Assembly (NCBI GenBank): GCA_003644505.1 | Contig: QNCM01000005.1 | Location: 1-64,000 of the forward strand | Source: Candidatus Makaraimicrobium thalassicum | GTDB lineage: Bacteria > Omnitrophota > Gorgyraeia > Tantalellales > Tantalellaceae | Direction of reading: 5' to 3' | Length of the DNA stretch: 64,000 nucleotides | Part shown: positions 16,807-25,268 of the stretch, one piece after another | How positions within the stretch are numbered: position 1 is the first letter of the stretch | Layout: the number at the start of each line of letters is the position of its first letter | Notes under the pieces: model-generated | Seen by the model: the letters and a program-made list of their open reading frames with translations, nothing else | Databases searched by the model: none | What the model was told of the DNA's origin: nothing | Program-made: the position numbers and the translations under genes

Positions 16807-18798
16807 TCACATGCTCATCGGGTCAACGTCCACTGCCATAAGAACACCCGTTCCTTTGCGAAACCCTTTCAGGGCTCCGCGTAACTTCCTGACGGTACCG
16901 GCACGGTCCTTCGCCTTTATAAGAATATTCCAGCGGTAATAGCCCCTTAGCCTGGCCATTGGTGACGGCGCCGGCCCCAGTATATCCATATCCGGCATGT
17001 TTTTCAGCACCAGCTTTGCCAGGGTTTCGGCGCTTTTGGCCACGTTCTCCTCTTTCTTTGCCCTGAGCGTGATCTTCACCAGGCTCGTAAAGGGCGGGAA
17101 ACAAAGCTGGCGGCGGGATTCTATCTCCCTCGCATAAAATCCGTTATAATCATGTTTCGCGGCCAGGCTTATGGCATAGTGCTCCGGCGTGTAGGTCTGG
17201 ACGACAACCTCTCCGCCGAGATCGCCGCGGCCGGCCCGGCCCGCGACCTGCGTTATGAGGTTGAACGTCCTCTCCCCTGACCGGAAATCCGGCAGGTTAA
17301 GGTTAGCGTCAGCGGATATAACCCCGACCTGCGTCACTTTGGGGAAATCCAGACCCTTAGCTATCATCTGGGTGCCGACTATGATATCGATCCTGTGAGC
17401 CCTGAAATCCTGCAGCATTCTGTCATGCGCTCCTCTTCTGGACATTGTGTCGCTGTCCATGCGCGCGATATGGGCTTCCGGCAATATTTTCCTGAGTTCC
17501 GTTTCCACTCTCTGGGTGCCTGTGCCTTTATACATCAGGTAATCCCCTTCGCAGGCCGGGCATATCCCCGGAGGCGGCATCCTTCTGTTGCAATAATGGC
17601 ATATAAGCGCTTTCTTGCCGGGATGGAACACCATCGGAGAATCACACTTCGCGCATTTCAAAACGTACCCGCACCTGCGGCAGAGCACAAACGTGGAAAA
17701 ACCCCGCCGGTTCAGGAAGATCAGCGCCTGCTGTTTCTTGGAGATATCCTCCCGTAAAGCTTCCGCCAGGATGCGCGAAACAACCTTTCTCCCCGTCCTT
17801 GTATCGAATTCCATCCTCATATCCACCAGCTTGACCTTCGGCAGTCTCCTCTCCTCGATCCTCTGAGTCAGTTCGACAAGGCGGTATTCACCGCTTACAG
17901 CCTTGTAATACGATTCAAGGGAAGGTGTCGCGCTGCCGAGGATAACCGGAACGCCGGCCAGACGCGCTCTTTCAATGGCCACATCACGGGCATGATACCT
18001 GGGGACGTCTTCCTGTTTATAACTCGGCTCATGCTCTTCGTCCACGACAAATATGCCCGGATCCCTGAAAGGACTGAATACGGCCGAACGGGGACCGACC
18101 ACGATCCGCGCCTGCCCGTCTTTGATCCTTTTCCATTCGCCGAACCTGGCGCTTTGAAGCATCCTGGAATGAAAAACGGCAACTCTTTCGCCGAACCTGG
18201 ACATGAACCGTTCTACTGTCTGTGGTGTAAGGGATATTTCCGGGACGAGTATAACACCTGTTTTTCCTTTTTTAAGCACGTCTTCCATGGCCTGCAGATA
18301 TATCTCTGTTTTACCGCTGCCCGTTATTCCATGCAGCAGAAAGACCTCATGCCTGCCCCTGTCTATGCATTCCCTGATATCCTCCAGGACTTTTCTCTGC
18401 TCTTTATTAGGCACATGGGGTATTGTCGGCGTAACCTTCCGGGGCTGTTCCTTTATCCGGGAGACCATCGAGACCTTCCCTCTTTTCAAGGCGCCGGGTA
18501 TCATCGCCTCAAGGGCCTCCCCCCAGGAACAGAAGTAATTGTCCCGCATCCACCGCGCAAGTTCTATCATCTCGCCGGTAAATATCGGGGCCTCGTCAAT
18601 AATGTCGATAACCGGCCTGGGCGCCTCTACCATAGGCTTTTCTTCTATCGCCACGATATACCCGATACGTTTGCTGCTGCGAAAAGGTATCTGCACCCTT
18701 TTGCCGATCGCGGGACCATAACTTTCACCGCCCGTTACTTTATACTGAAAAGTCCGGTCTATCGGAAGACTCGTGATGATTTCTACGTATTCCGCCAT
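16807..18798 (-). CDS. priA: Primosomal protein N' (replication restart helicase)
   Basis: PriA restarts stalled forks by loading the replicative helicase. At 663 aa it is shorter than the E. coli protein (732 aa) but complete in domains: N-terminal DNA-binding region, Walker A HGITGSGKTEIYLQ, motif II VDEEHEPSYKQ, GSATPSLES, and eight zinc-binding cysteines between CRRCGY and CPACEG, followed by GTQMIAKGLDFPKV and AGRAGRGDLGG. Start at ATG 18798; no strong ribosome binding site is seen. Confidence 0.96.
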   Translation of the reverse strand: MAEYVEIITSLPIDRTFQYKVTGGESYGPAIGKRVQIPFRSSKRIGYIVAIEEKPMVEAPRPVIDIIDEAPIFTGEMIELARWMRDNYFCSWGEALEAMIPGALKRGKVSMVSRIKEQPRKVTPTIPHVPNKEQRKVLEDIRECIDRGRHEVFLLHGITGSGKTEIYLQAMEDVLKKGKTGVILVPEISLTPQTVERFMSRFGERVAVFHSRMLQSARFGEWKRIKDGQARIVVGPRSAVFSPFRDPGIFVVDEEHEPSYKQEDVPRYHARDVAIERARLAGVPVILGSATPSLESYYKAVSGEYRLVELTQRIEERRLPKVKLVDMRMEFDTRTGRKVVSRILAEALREDISKKQQALIFLNRRGFSTFVLCRRCGYVLKCAKCDSPMVFHPGKKALICHYCNRRMPPPGICPACEGDYLMYKGTGTQRVETELRKILPEAHIARMDSDTMSRRGAHDRMLQDFRAHRIDIIVGTQMIAKGLDFPKVTQVGVISADANLNLPDFRSGERTFNLITQVAGRAGRGDLGGEVVVQTYTPEHYAISLAAKHDYNGFYAREIESRRQLCFPPFTSLVKITLRAKKEENVAKSAETLAKLVLKNMPDMDILGPAPSPMARLRGYYRWNILIKAKDRAGTVRKLRGALKGFRKGTGVLMAVDVDPMSM

Positions 18799-18835
18799 AA
18801 TTCGTGTCTCGCTGCCCGTGACCCGTTGTTAGTCG

Positions 18836-19525
18836 CTATTTCCGCCGCGGTATAACAAGTCCCAGTTCCTTCGCGATCGCCTGCATGTCCTCCCACACGG
18901 TTTTTTTCTCGCCGGGATTCCGCAGCAGATACGCGGGATGATATGTGGGCATCAATTTGATCCCCTGGTAGTCATAAAACCTGCCGCGCAACCTGCTGAT
19001 AGGAGTTCCTGTATCCAAAAGCGTCTGAGCGGCGAACTTTCCCAGCGCGCAGATGACTTTCGGTCTTATGAGCTCTATCTGTTTTATCAGGTAAGGCAGG
19101 CACATGGAGATCTCGCCCGGCAGGGGGTTCCTGTTCCCCGGCGGACGGCACTTCAGGATGTTGCCTATAAAAACGTCTTCTCTTTTAAGCCCTATGGACT
19201 CAATAATTTTCGTTAATAACTGTCCCGCCGCGCCGACAAAGGGCCTGCCCTGCCTGTTCTCTTCGGCTCCCGGAGCTTCGCCGATAAACATGAGTTCAGC
19301 GCGGGAAGAGCCTTCGCCGAAAACATAATGCATCCGGGTCTCGCCGAGGGGACATCGCCGGCATGAAGAAACCGCCTTTTCGAGCTGCCGTAACGTGACC
19401 TTCTTTGGCCCCGGAATCCGGCCGGGTATCTCGCTGACGCCGGCCAGCATTTCCGACTCGATCGCCCGCCTGAGACCGTGTATCAGGCTATTGATCCCCC
19501 TGCCGCTCCTGTCTGCCTTCCGCAT
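18836..19525 (-). CDS. Uracil-DNA glycosylase, family 4 (Fe-S type)
   Basis: Removes uracil from DNA. Family 4 signatures are FIGEAPGAEENRQGRPFVG and, near the C-terminus, PTYHPAYLLRN. Four cysteines in CRRCPLG, LKCRPPGNR and MCLPYL positions match the [4Fe-4S] site. The start is ATG 19525 because GGAG lies 6 nt before it. The frame stays open 42 codons further upstream, but that part runs through the palindromic element 19563-19715 and is not credible. About 229 aa. Confidence 0.92.
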   Translation of the reverse strand: MRKADRSGRGINSLIHGLRRAIESEMLAGVSEIPGRIPGPKKVTLRQLEKAVSSCRRCPLGETRMHYVFGEGSSRAELMFIGEAPGAEENRQGRPFVGAAGQLLTKIIESIGLKREDVFIGNILKCRPPGNRNPLPGEISMCLPYLIKQIELIRPKVICALGKFAAQTLLDTGTPISRLRGRFYDYQGIKLMPTYHPAYLLRNPGEKKTVWEDMQAIAKELGLVIPRRK

Positions 19526-19562
19526 AAAAATCTCCATAGGGTCCGGCAATACACATCGCAAT

Positions 19563-19715
19563 AGCTGTTTGGACTGTTTCTCGCAGGGCGTTGGATGTCC
19601 GAGCGGGCACGGTTCTGCGAAGGCCAAAGGCCTGAGGGAGAGCGAGGACATCCTCGGAGGCCAATTTTCACGCTGGGAAAATTGGCCGGCCCGGCGAGAA
19701 ACAGTCCAAACAGCT
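19563..19715. repeat. Branched palindromic element upstream of udg
   Basis: A perfect 22-bp outer inverted repeat (19563-19584 with 19694-19715) encloses inner hairpins: ggccaattttc/gaaaattggcc (19659-19669, 19677-19687), ggatgtcc/ggacatcc (19593-19600, 19646-19653) and aggcc/ggcct (19621-19625, 19629-19633). The element fills the gap between a glycosyltransferase gene and udg. It could be a miniature mobile element with terminal inverted repeats or a structured RNA. No transposase and no T-run were seen. Confidence 0.9.
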
Positions 19716-19733
19716 TCTTCAGTGTCATATTGT

Positions 19734-20870
19734 CTATACCCCGATTTCCTTCAGGACCGTATCGACTATTTTTTTCGCGGCCCGCGGCCTGCGAATGTCG
19801 TTGATACCCTCTTTTAACGCGTCATAAACGTCATCGGACAGCAGTATCCGGTTCGCAATAACCGGTATGTCTTCCACTCTTCCGGCTTTCTCCGCTGCCC
19901 TGTTTCCGAGAAGAAAGCGTTCGTTCCAGGTTTCCTGTCCCGGCATGGACGCGAAAAGTATCATCGGCAGGCGCGCGTCTAAAGCTTCGGTGACGCTTAT
20001 CCCGCCCGCCTTCGTTATCATCAGGTCGGATACCGACATCAGTTCAGCGACCTTATCGGTAAAGCCGAACAATATCAGCGGATAATCCAGTTTTTCCCTC
20101 AAAAGCTGTATATTGTCATAGGATCTCCTGTTGTGTCCGCAGACCGCGATCACCTGGATATCCGCGCGGCATGAATTCAATGAGAGCAGCATTTTCTCGA
20201 TAGGGCCGACCCCGAAACCGCCGCTCATGAGAAAGATGGTCTTTTTCTTTCCGTCCAGGCCGTGCACCCCGCGCAGTCTGCCGGCATCAAAATCTTTGCG
20301 GAATTCTTCTACGACCGGTATCCCTGTGGCATCTATCTTTTCCGCGGGGATCCCCCGCGCAGCCAGTTCCAGCCCCGCTGACCGCGACCCGACAAAAAAC
20401 CTGTCAATATGATCCGACAGCCAGAAACTGTGGGGGCCATAGTCGGTAATAAGCGTGTACATCTTTGCCCGAAGACCCTCCTGTCTCTTGAGTATCGCGG
20501 CAATGCTCGGCAGAAAAAAATGCGTCGCGACGATCGCGTCAGGTGCTTTCCGGGCCAGCATCCTGCCTGCTCCCCTTAAACTGCGGAAATCCAGGATCCC
20601 GCGGACTCCGCGCGTCAGGACATCCACCAGCGGAATATTGGAAAAATAGTACAGCACTCCCCATACCCATCTGGCGCGCGACATCAGAAAAACATAAAAA
20701 TCCAGATACAGGAACCTGTACAGGCTGTTCGCGTACTCAAGGACGTCGATCAGCTCAACCTCAACGTCCTCTCCCCTGTCCTGAAAGGCCTTAAAAAGCG
20801 CTATCGCCGCTTTTTTATGCCCCATACCGGCAGTCGAATACAGTATGATAACTTTCTTCGTATTGGCCAT
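19734..20870 (-). CDS. MGDG-synthase/UgtP-like glycosyltransferase (GT28)
   Basis: A GT-B enzyme (378 aa) resembling monogalactosyldiacylglycerol synthase and UgtP diacylglycerol glucosyltransferase. The N-terminal ILYSTAGMGHKKAAIALFKA is the acceptor-side motif. The C-terminal half has LMSGGFGVGPIEKML and the donor-binding segment MITKAGGISVTEALDARLP. It probably makes a glycolipid at the inner membrane; substrate is unknown. It lies 21 nt after gmhB and ends the glycan locus before the structured element. Confidence 0.85.
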   Translation of the reverse strand: MANTKKVIILYSTAGMGHKKAAIALFKAFQDRGEDVEVELIDVLEYANSLYRFLYLDFYVFLMSRARWVWGVLYYFSNIPLVDVLTRGVRGILDFRSLRGAGRMLARKAPDAIVATHFFLPSIAAILKRQEGLRAKMYTLITDYGPHSFWLSDHIDRFFVGSRSAGLELAARGIPAEKIDATGIPVVEEFRKDFDAGRLRGVHGLDGKKKTIFLMSGGFGVGPIEKMLLSLNSCRADIQVIAVCGHNRRSYDNIQLLREKLDYPLILFGFTDKVAELMSVSDLMITKAGGISVTEALDARLPMILFASMPGQETWNERFLLGNRAAEKAGRVEDIPVIANRILLSDDVYDALKEGINDIRRPRAAKKIVDTVLKEIGV

Positions 20871-20891
20871 GGTAACCCCTGTGTTTGTTTT

Positions 20892-21455
20892 TTAAATCCG
20901 ATCCAGGATCAGTTGCACTGCCTCCGGCAGATCATCACAGATATGATCCGGTTTATGTTCCCAGTTTTCCGTGTCTTTCCGCGAGGCTTTCCCCGACAGG
21001 ACAAGGATGGTCTCCAGACCTATTTCCTTCCCGGCCTGTATGTCGCGTTGGGTGTCGCCGATATAAAATTTCCCTTTAAACCCTTTAATGCCGAGTTCTT
21101 TCTGAGCTATGCGGAAAAGGCCTTTTTTCGGTTTACGGCAATCACAGTTCTCTTCTTTCGTATGCGTGCAGTAGTAGACACCCGCGATACTGCCTCCGGC
21201 TTCTTCCACCCGCCGGGACATTTCCGCTGTCAGGTCATTCAGGGCCTTTTCAGTGAAAAATCCTTTCCCGACACCCTGCTGGTTGGAGATTATAACGGTT
21301 CTGTAACCGGATACCGAAAGTTCTTTCATTGCCTCCAGAACGCCGGGCAGAAAATGAAAGTCCTCCCAGCGGGTTACGTACCCGTGTTCCGTCCACCCGG
21401 CCGGATCCTTGTTGACCACGCCGTCCCTGTCAAGAAAAACGTATTTATCGTCCAT
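20892..21455 (-). CDS. gmhB: HAD phosphatase, heptose-1,7-bisphosphate 7-phosphatase type
   Basis: GmhB-type HAD-IIIA phosphatase (187 aa) that removes the 7-phosphate of manno-heptose bisphosphate on the way to ADP-heptose. Nucleophile motif FLDRDGVVNKDP, motif II IISNQQGVGKG, the zinc-binding Cys/His set around YYCTHTKEENCDCRKPKKG, and motif III YIGDTQRDIQAGKEIG are present. Start at ATG 21455 after GGAG, not the longer frame. Heptosyltransferase genes follow in the locus; histidinol-phosphatase activity is the alternative. Confidence 0.88.
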   Translation of the reverse strand: MDDKYVFLDRDGVVNKDPAGWTEHGYVTRWEDFHFLPGVLEAMKELSVSGYRTVIISNQQGVGKGFFTEKALNDLTAEMSRRVEEAGGSIAGVYYCTHTKEENCDCRKPKKGLFRIAQKELGIKGFKGKFYIGDTQRDIQAGKEIGLETILVLSGKASRKDTENWEHKPDHICDDLPEAVQLILDRI

Positions 21456-21474
21456 TGTGTTCTCCAACTTCTTC

Positions 21475-21493
21475 GTACACCCCCGGGGTGTAC
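21475..21493. repeat. Short perfect palindrome before gmhB
   Basis: Arms gtacacccc/ggggtgtac (9 bp, one-base centre) in the 49-nt gap between the membrane glycosyltransferase and gmhB. It lies about 20 nt before the gmhB ribosome binding site. No T-run follows. Confidence 0.7.
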
Positions 21494-21504
21494 TGTGTGT
21501 CCGG

Positions 21505-22899
21505 CTATGCCGTGTTAAAACTCGCGACAGCCCGGATGTCATCCTTAAGCAGATATGCCAGCAGAAGAAGCGCTGCCCCGCAAAAGTGCAGCATGAAACG
21601 CGATATCGTGGTGTTCACGTAAAAAAACAGAGTATCTCCCGTCATGGCCATATAAGCGGCGAAATATCCCGCGGCTGAAAGGAGCAGAAAAAACGTCACA
21701 TAAAAACATTCGCCCTTCCACAGCGTCTTTCTTTTCCATATCGCGCCGGCAAGGAGCACTATCCAGAATATATTCCACTTTTTTGGGCCGAAAACCTCCT
21801 GCTGAAAGAAATTAAGCAGGATCGGGATATCCCTGATATTCTGCCACAGACGCCCGGATGTAAGCCTTGAGAAATCCATGTCGCTGTTAACGGCAAGGGC
21901 TCCTGAAAACTTCAGGCAGAACCAGGGCGCGGCAAGGGCCGCCACGACCGCGAAAGCGATAACCACATCAGCCAGCGCGCGTCTCCTCTGAAAAGGCTCT
22001 GACCTTACCAGGGAAGCAGCGGCCGCCGCGGCAAAAGCCCCGGTAAAGACCATCGCTTCGTTCTTGACCCACAGAGAAAATCCGAACAAAACAGAAGAAA
22101 GTATCAGACATATCCTGTCTTTCGTCCGGACATAGAGCATGAAATAAACGAACGCGCATGTCACGAACGCGGTAAGGATGAGGTCGGCATGGATTATCAC
22201 GGCGTAATCGGCAACCTGTGCCGTTGTCCCCAGGATAAACGTAAGCAGAATGGAATACTGCCTGCTGAACAGCTTTTTCATCTGAGAATAAAACAATACG
22301 AGGAACGCCAGGTAAATAACCGGCATGATCATATTCACGTTCAGGTCGTTGAACCCGGTAAACGCGTAGATCCACGTCATTAAAAAAGGCAGAAGCAGCG
22401 GATAATCAGGATGGGCTACCGTAGCCTCGTTCCAGCCGAAAAAACCTTCAGGTATACCGCCGGCAGAATGAAAAATCCTGGCTTTAAGCGCGTAATTCGC
22501 AACCGCGTCATGCGAATGCACGGGCACCGGCGCGACCAGGAGAACTATCCAGAGAAGCTGAAAAAACAGACCGGCGGCTAACAGCTTTTCCGTCCGGCTC
22601 CATCGCCGCGGGTTCCCCTTCTCCGGCAGAAGGTCAGCGATCCTTTCCGGTCTTGAAGCATACCGCGCGAATATCAGTATGAGCAGGACAACCGGAACAA
22701 TGATCAGATTTAAAAACCCGAACCCGATCCCGGACAGGTGATACAGAAAAAGCTGGTATGACACAAACCCCGCACCGAGAAAAAAAGACAACGTCAGAAG
22801 TTCCGGGACCGAATAATCATACCGGGTGCGCCTGATCACCAGCAGGATAAAAAAAGCGCCGGTTATCTCAAGAGCGAGCAGAGAAAAAATAAAATTCAT
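21505..22899 (-). CDS. Membrane glycosyltransferase-like protein (GT39/ArnT type)
   Basis: A polytopic inner-membrane protein (464 aa) with about 11 hydrophobic segments. The first periplasmic loop contains HSHDAVANYALKARIFH and further on AHPDYPLLLPFLMTWIY, matching the acceptor-loop acidic motif of PMT/ArnT-type enzymes that use polyprenyl-phosphate sugars. Likely adds a sugar to a lipid-linked or surface glycan on the periplasmic side; donor unknown. It overlaps the upstream 142-aa gene by 4 nt. Confidence 0.7.
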   Translation of the reverse strand: MNFIFSLLALEITGAFFILLVIRRTRYDYSVPELLTLSFFLGAGFVSYQLFLYHLSGIGFGFLNLIIVPVVLLILIFARYASRPERIADLLPEKGNPRRWSRTEKLLAAGLFFQLLWIVLLVAPVPVHSHDAVANYALKARIFHSAGGIPEGFFGWNEATVAHPDYPLLLPFLMTWIYAFTGFNDLNVNMIMPVIYLAFLVLFYSQMKKLFSRQYSILLTFILGTTAQVADYAVIIHADLILTAFVTCAFVYFMLYVRTKDRICLILSSVLFGFSLWVKNEAMVFTGAFAAAAAASLVRSEPFQRRRALADVVIAFAVVAALAAPWFCLKFSGALAVNSDMDFSRLTSGRLWQNIRDIPILLNFFQQEVFGPKKWNIFWIVLLAGAIWKRKTLWKGECFYVTFFLLLSAAGYFAAYMAMTGDTLFFYVNTTISRFMLHFCGAALLLLAYLLKDDIRAVASFNTA

Positions 22900-23324
22900 C
22901 TGAGCCCGGCCCCCCTTGCCAGCAAACGGCCGGCGCCGTCATACTTCCTGTGCTCTTTATATCCCGGGGCCGCGATGTCTCCTTCGCCGCATATGATCTT
23001 GAAATCAGCTCCTTTTTCGACATTTCTTACCGGCCACATAAAATACCGCGCGCGCATTTCGCTGATCGAAAATCTCTTAAACCCCAGAAGTTCGCAGGTT
23101 GACCCACCGGGTATGTGCTGTCTGCAGAATACCAGGAAATCATAAAGTTCATCCCCCATAAGGTAGCCTACCTTGCCGCTGTAAGGATGTGCGTACAGAT
23201 AACCCAGTGACCGGTACTGTCCGTCCTTATCCTCTCGCAGGAGAAAAAGGATCCACAGTATAAGCCAGACGGCAAAAATGAGTTTCAGTATCTTTCCTTT
23301 GTTCAAAACACGGTCCCTGATCAT
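22896..23324 (-). CDS. Uncharacterised single-span membrane protein
   Basis: 142 aa with one N-terminal membrane anchor (residues about 12-30, KLIFAVWLILWILFLL) and a soluble remainder containing GDELYDFLVFCRQHIPGGS and WPVRNVEKGADFKIICGEG. No family is recognised. Overlap by 4 nt with genes on both sides (a GT2 and the GT39-like protein) shows it is part of the glycan operon. The arrangement (anchor plus a region next to a polytopic transferase) suggests an accessory subunit, which is inference only. Confidence 0.75.
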   Translation of the reverse strand: MIRDRVLNKGKILKLIFAVWLILWILFLLREDKDGQYRSLGYLYAHPYSGKVGYLMGDELYDFLVFCRQHIPGGSTCELLGFKRFSISEMRARYFMWPVRNVEKGADFKIICGEGDIAAPGYKEHRKYDGAGRLLARGAGLR

Positions 23325-24469
23325 ATGCCCCTCAGGTACTCAGCCAGAACAGCCGGTTCTTTAAGGTCGAACAGCCCTTGCCTGCCGGATCTGAGACGTG
23401 AGCCTTCCTCTCTGGCGAACACCTCAGCTCCGTGAAACGGTTTCAGGAGACGCAGACAGCGCAGGAGAAAGCCGTCTTCCATTATGACCGCATTGTATTT
23501 TTTTCTCTTCGTCAGGACCCGCCACAGGATCGCCGGAGCCGCGAAACTTCCCGGGAAAACATTGACCCCTATATCAGCGTGCCTTATTACATTCTTGCCG
23601 TCGAACTCGTCCCGGATCCCGGCTGCCGGATGGTCATGTCCTATCCACATCTCAACGATAGCCCTTTCACGGGCTATGTTCTTCAAAATCTCGTAGTTTT
23701 CGGCCAGACGGTTCCCGTTCCCGGCAGGACGGTCCAGAAAGAAAACCCTTAAAAGCCTCCCCCACCGGCTCTCAAATATCTCCCTGTTCCGGCGGTATAT
23801 CTCTTCTCTTCCTTTCAAACTCCTTCTTGAGGCCTGTTCAAGATGGAAGACATACGCGCCTTCCGCCATTACGGAAATGAAGCCGGCTTTCTGCGCCCGG
23901 ACTGAAAAATCGGTATCCTCATAGCATACCCCTTTATATGCCTCGTCAAGGTAGCCGATACGTTCCACCACTTCTCTTTTAAGAAGACAGGCAAACGCGA
24001 TGGCATGTCCGAGCTCCACGAACTTTCCTTTTTTGTCTTTGATCAGCGCCGCGTGATCCTTCACGGAAACGCCTTCATCCGGCCGGGAACCGAAGGTATT
24101 GCTCTGAGGGTTCACAAGGCCTATGCCGTCCCTGCTCCGCGCAACAGCGATCATCTCCTCGAGCCATCCATCGGCCACCACGCAATCATTGTTCAGAAGA
24201 CACAGGAACGGCGCTTCGGAAAGCCGCATGCCCTTGTTCATGCCGGCGGCGAATCCCGCGTTCTCCTCGCTGAATACCTTCTCTATGGCCACGTTGCCGC
24301 TGCCGTGAAGGCCGTGGAGATACCGCGCCACCCCGGGATCCCGGCTGGCATTATCCACAATAATAAGACGCGAGCGGACCTTTGTCCGTTCCAGAACGCT
24401 CTGAACGCATCTCTTCAGCAGGTCCGGGCTCTCATAGCTCAGCAATATTATGTCGCATTCGGGTTTCAT
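23321..24469 (-). CDS. Glycosyltransferase family 2
   Basis: GT-A fold transferase (382 aa). N-terminal CDIILLSYESPDLLKRCVQS, IIVDNASRD, NAGFAAGMNKGM and the metal-binding LLNNDCVVADGWLEEM are rhamnosyltransferase-like GT2 features. The region after residue 260 is an extra domain with WIGHDHPAAGIRDEF, of unknown role. No membrane span, so probably cytoplasmic and membrane-associated. Overlaps neighbours by 4 nt on each side. Confidence 0.87.
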   Translation of the reverse strand: MKPECDIILLSYESPDLLKRCVQSVLERTKVRSRLIIVDNASRDPGVARYLHGLHGSGNVAIEKVFSEENAGFAAGMNKGMRLSEAPFLCLLNNDCVVADGWLEEMIAVARSRDGIGLVNPQSNTFGSRPDEGVSVKDHAALIKDKKGKFVELGHAIAFACLLKREVVERIGYLDEAYKGVCYEDTDFSVRAQKAGFISVMAEGAYVFHLEQASRRSLKGREEIYRRNREIFESRWGRLLRVFFLDRPAGNGNRLAENYEILKNIARERAIVEMWIGHDHPAAGIRDEFDGKNVIRHADIGVNVFPGSFAAPAILWRVLTKRKKYNAVIMEDGFLLRCLRLLKPFHGAEVFAREEGSRLRSGRQGLFDLKEPAVLAEYLRGI

Positions 24470-25233
24470 GATCCTTTATCCTGCCGGAACATCTCCCGGT
24501 ACTTGAGGTAACTCACGATCTGATACAGCCCGCTGAAAACAGCCACAGCCAGCCCGTATATCCCGTCTTTATACGCTTTTTTGCGGAGCAGCCGGCGGTA
24601 AAAACACCTGTCAAGAGCGCGCCACACAGCATGGCCCAGGCTCATGCGCCTGCCGGTACGATACCATTTTCGGGCCTCAAGCGTGGTCTGGCTGTTCAGG
24701 CTGTGAAGATAATCCGCGATATCCTTATGAGAATAATGGACGATGTCCCCTTTAAGATGGCCGCAGCTGCCGTCGGAAAAAGCGCGGGGGTGGACCTCCA
24801 CCTCTTCGTATCTGAACTCGTTTTTCAAAAAAAACTTTGTCTGGGGCGCGGGGTACTCACCGCCGTAACGCAGCCAGTGATCACCGATATAATTTCTCCG
24901 CGGGATCGTATAAACCTTGTTCTCAGGCGCCCCTTTCAGGAGGTCTGTTATCTCATCCGCGAGTCCCTTTGTTATCCTTTCATCGGCATCAAGGCTCAGG
25001 ACCCAGTCATTCGAAGCCTGCGCATAAGCCCAGTTCCTGTGCCTTCCTTCATTCGCCATCTTCCGGATAAATACCTTATCGGTATATCCGGCGGCTATCT
25101 CCCTGGTAGCGTCCGCGCTCTCATCGTCCACCACGATTATCTCATCCGCCCAGCCCGCGCTTTTCAGGCACTCCGCTATGTTCTCTTCCTCGTTCTTCGT
25201 TATAACAACCACGCTTACCGGAGGTTTGTCCAC
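24466..25233 (-). CDS. Glycosyltransferase family 2 (WaaE/KdtX-like)
   Basis: A 255-aa GT2 enzyme similar to lipopolysaccharide core beta-glucosyltransferases: VSVVVITKNEEENIAECL, IIVVDDESADATREIA, WVLSLDADERITKGLADEI and FRYEEVEVHPRAF. I choose a GTG start at 25233, which has GAGGAG five nt upstream; an in-frame ATG at 25299 would read back across a GGGGTCAGACCCC palindrome into the preceding gene. Presumably acts on the LPS inner core or an equivalent glycan. Confidence 0.85.
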   Translation of the reverse strand: MDKPPVSVVVITKNEEENIAECLKSAGWADEIIVVDDESADATREIAAGYTDKVFIRKMANEGRHRNWAYAQASNDWVLSLDADERITKGLADEITDLLKGAPENKVYTIPRRNYIGDHWLRYGGEYPAPQTKFFLKNEFRYEEVEVHPRAFSDGSCGHLKGDIVHYSHKDIADYLHSLNSQTTLEARKWYRTGRRMSLGHAVWRALDRCFYRRLLRKKAYKDGIYGLAVAVFSGLYQIVSYLKYREMFRQDKGS

Positions 25234-25255
25234 TTCTGCTCCTCTTCTGTTTGAT

Positions 25256-25268
25256 GGGGTCAGACCCC
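25256..25268. repeat. GGGGTCAGACCCC palindrome
   Basis: A 13-nt palindrome (ggggtc-a-gacccc) sits between the stop of a GT9 gene (25269) and the GTG start of the GT2 gene. Identical short palindromes are found dispersed between genes in diverse bacteria and resemble REP-type units. Only one copy was noticed here. Confidence 0.55.

Noticed and set aside
19526-19651. N-terminal extension of the uracil-DNA glycosylase
   Set aside because: The extra 42 codons run through the palindromic element; ATG 19525 has GGAG at the proper distance and starts near where the family begins.
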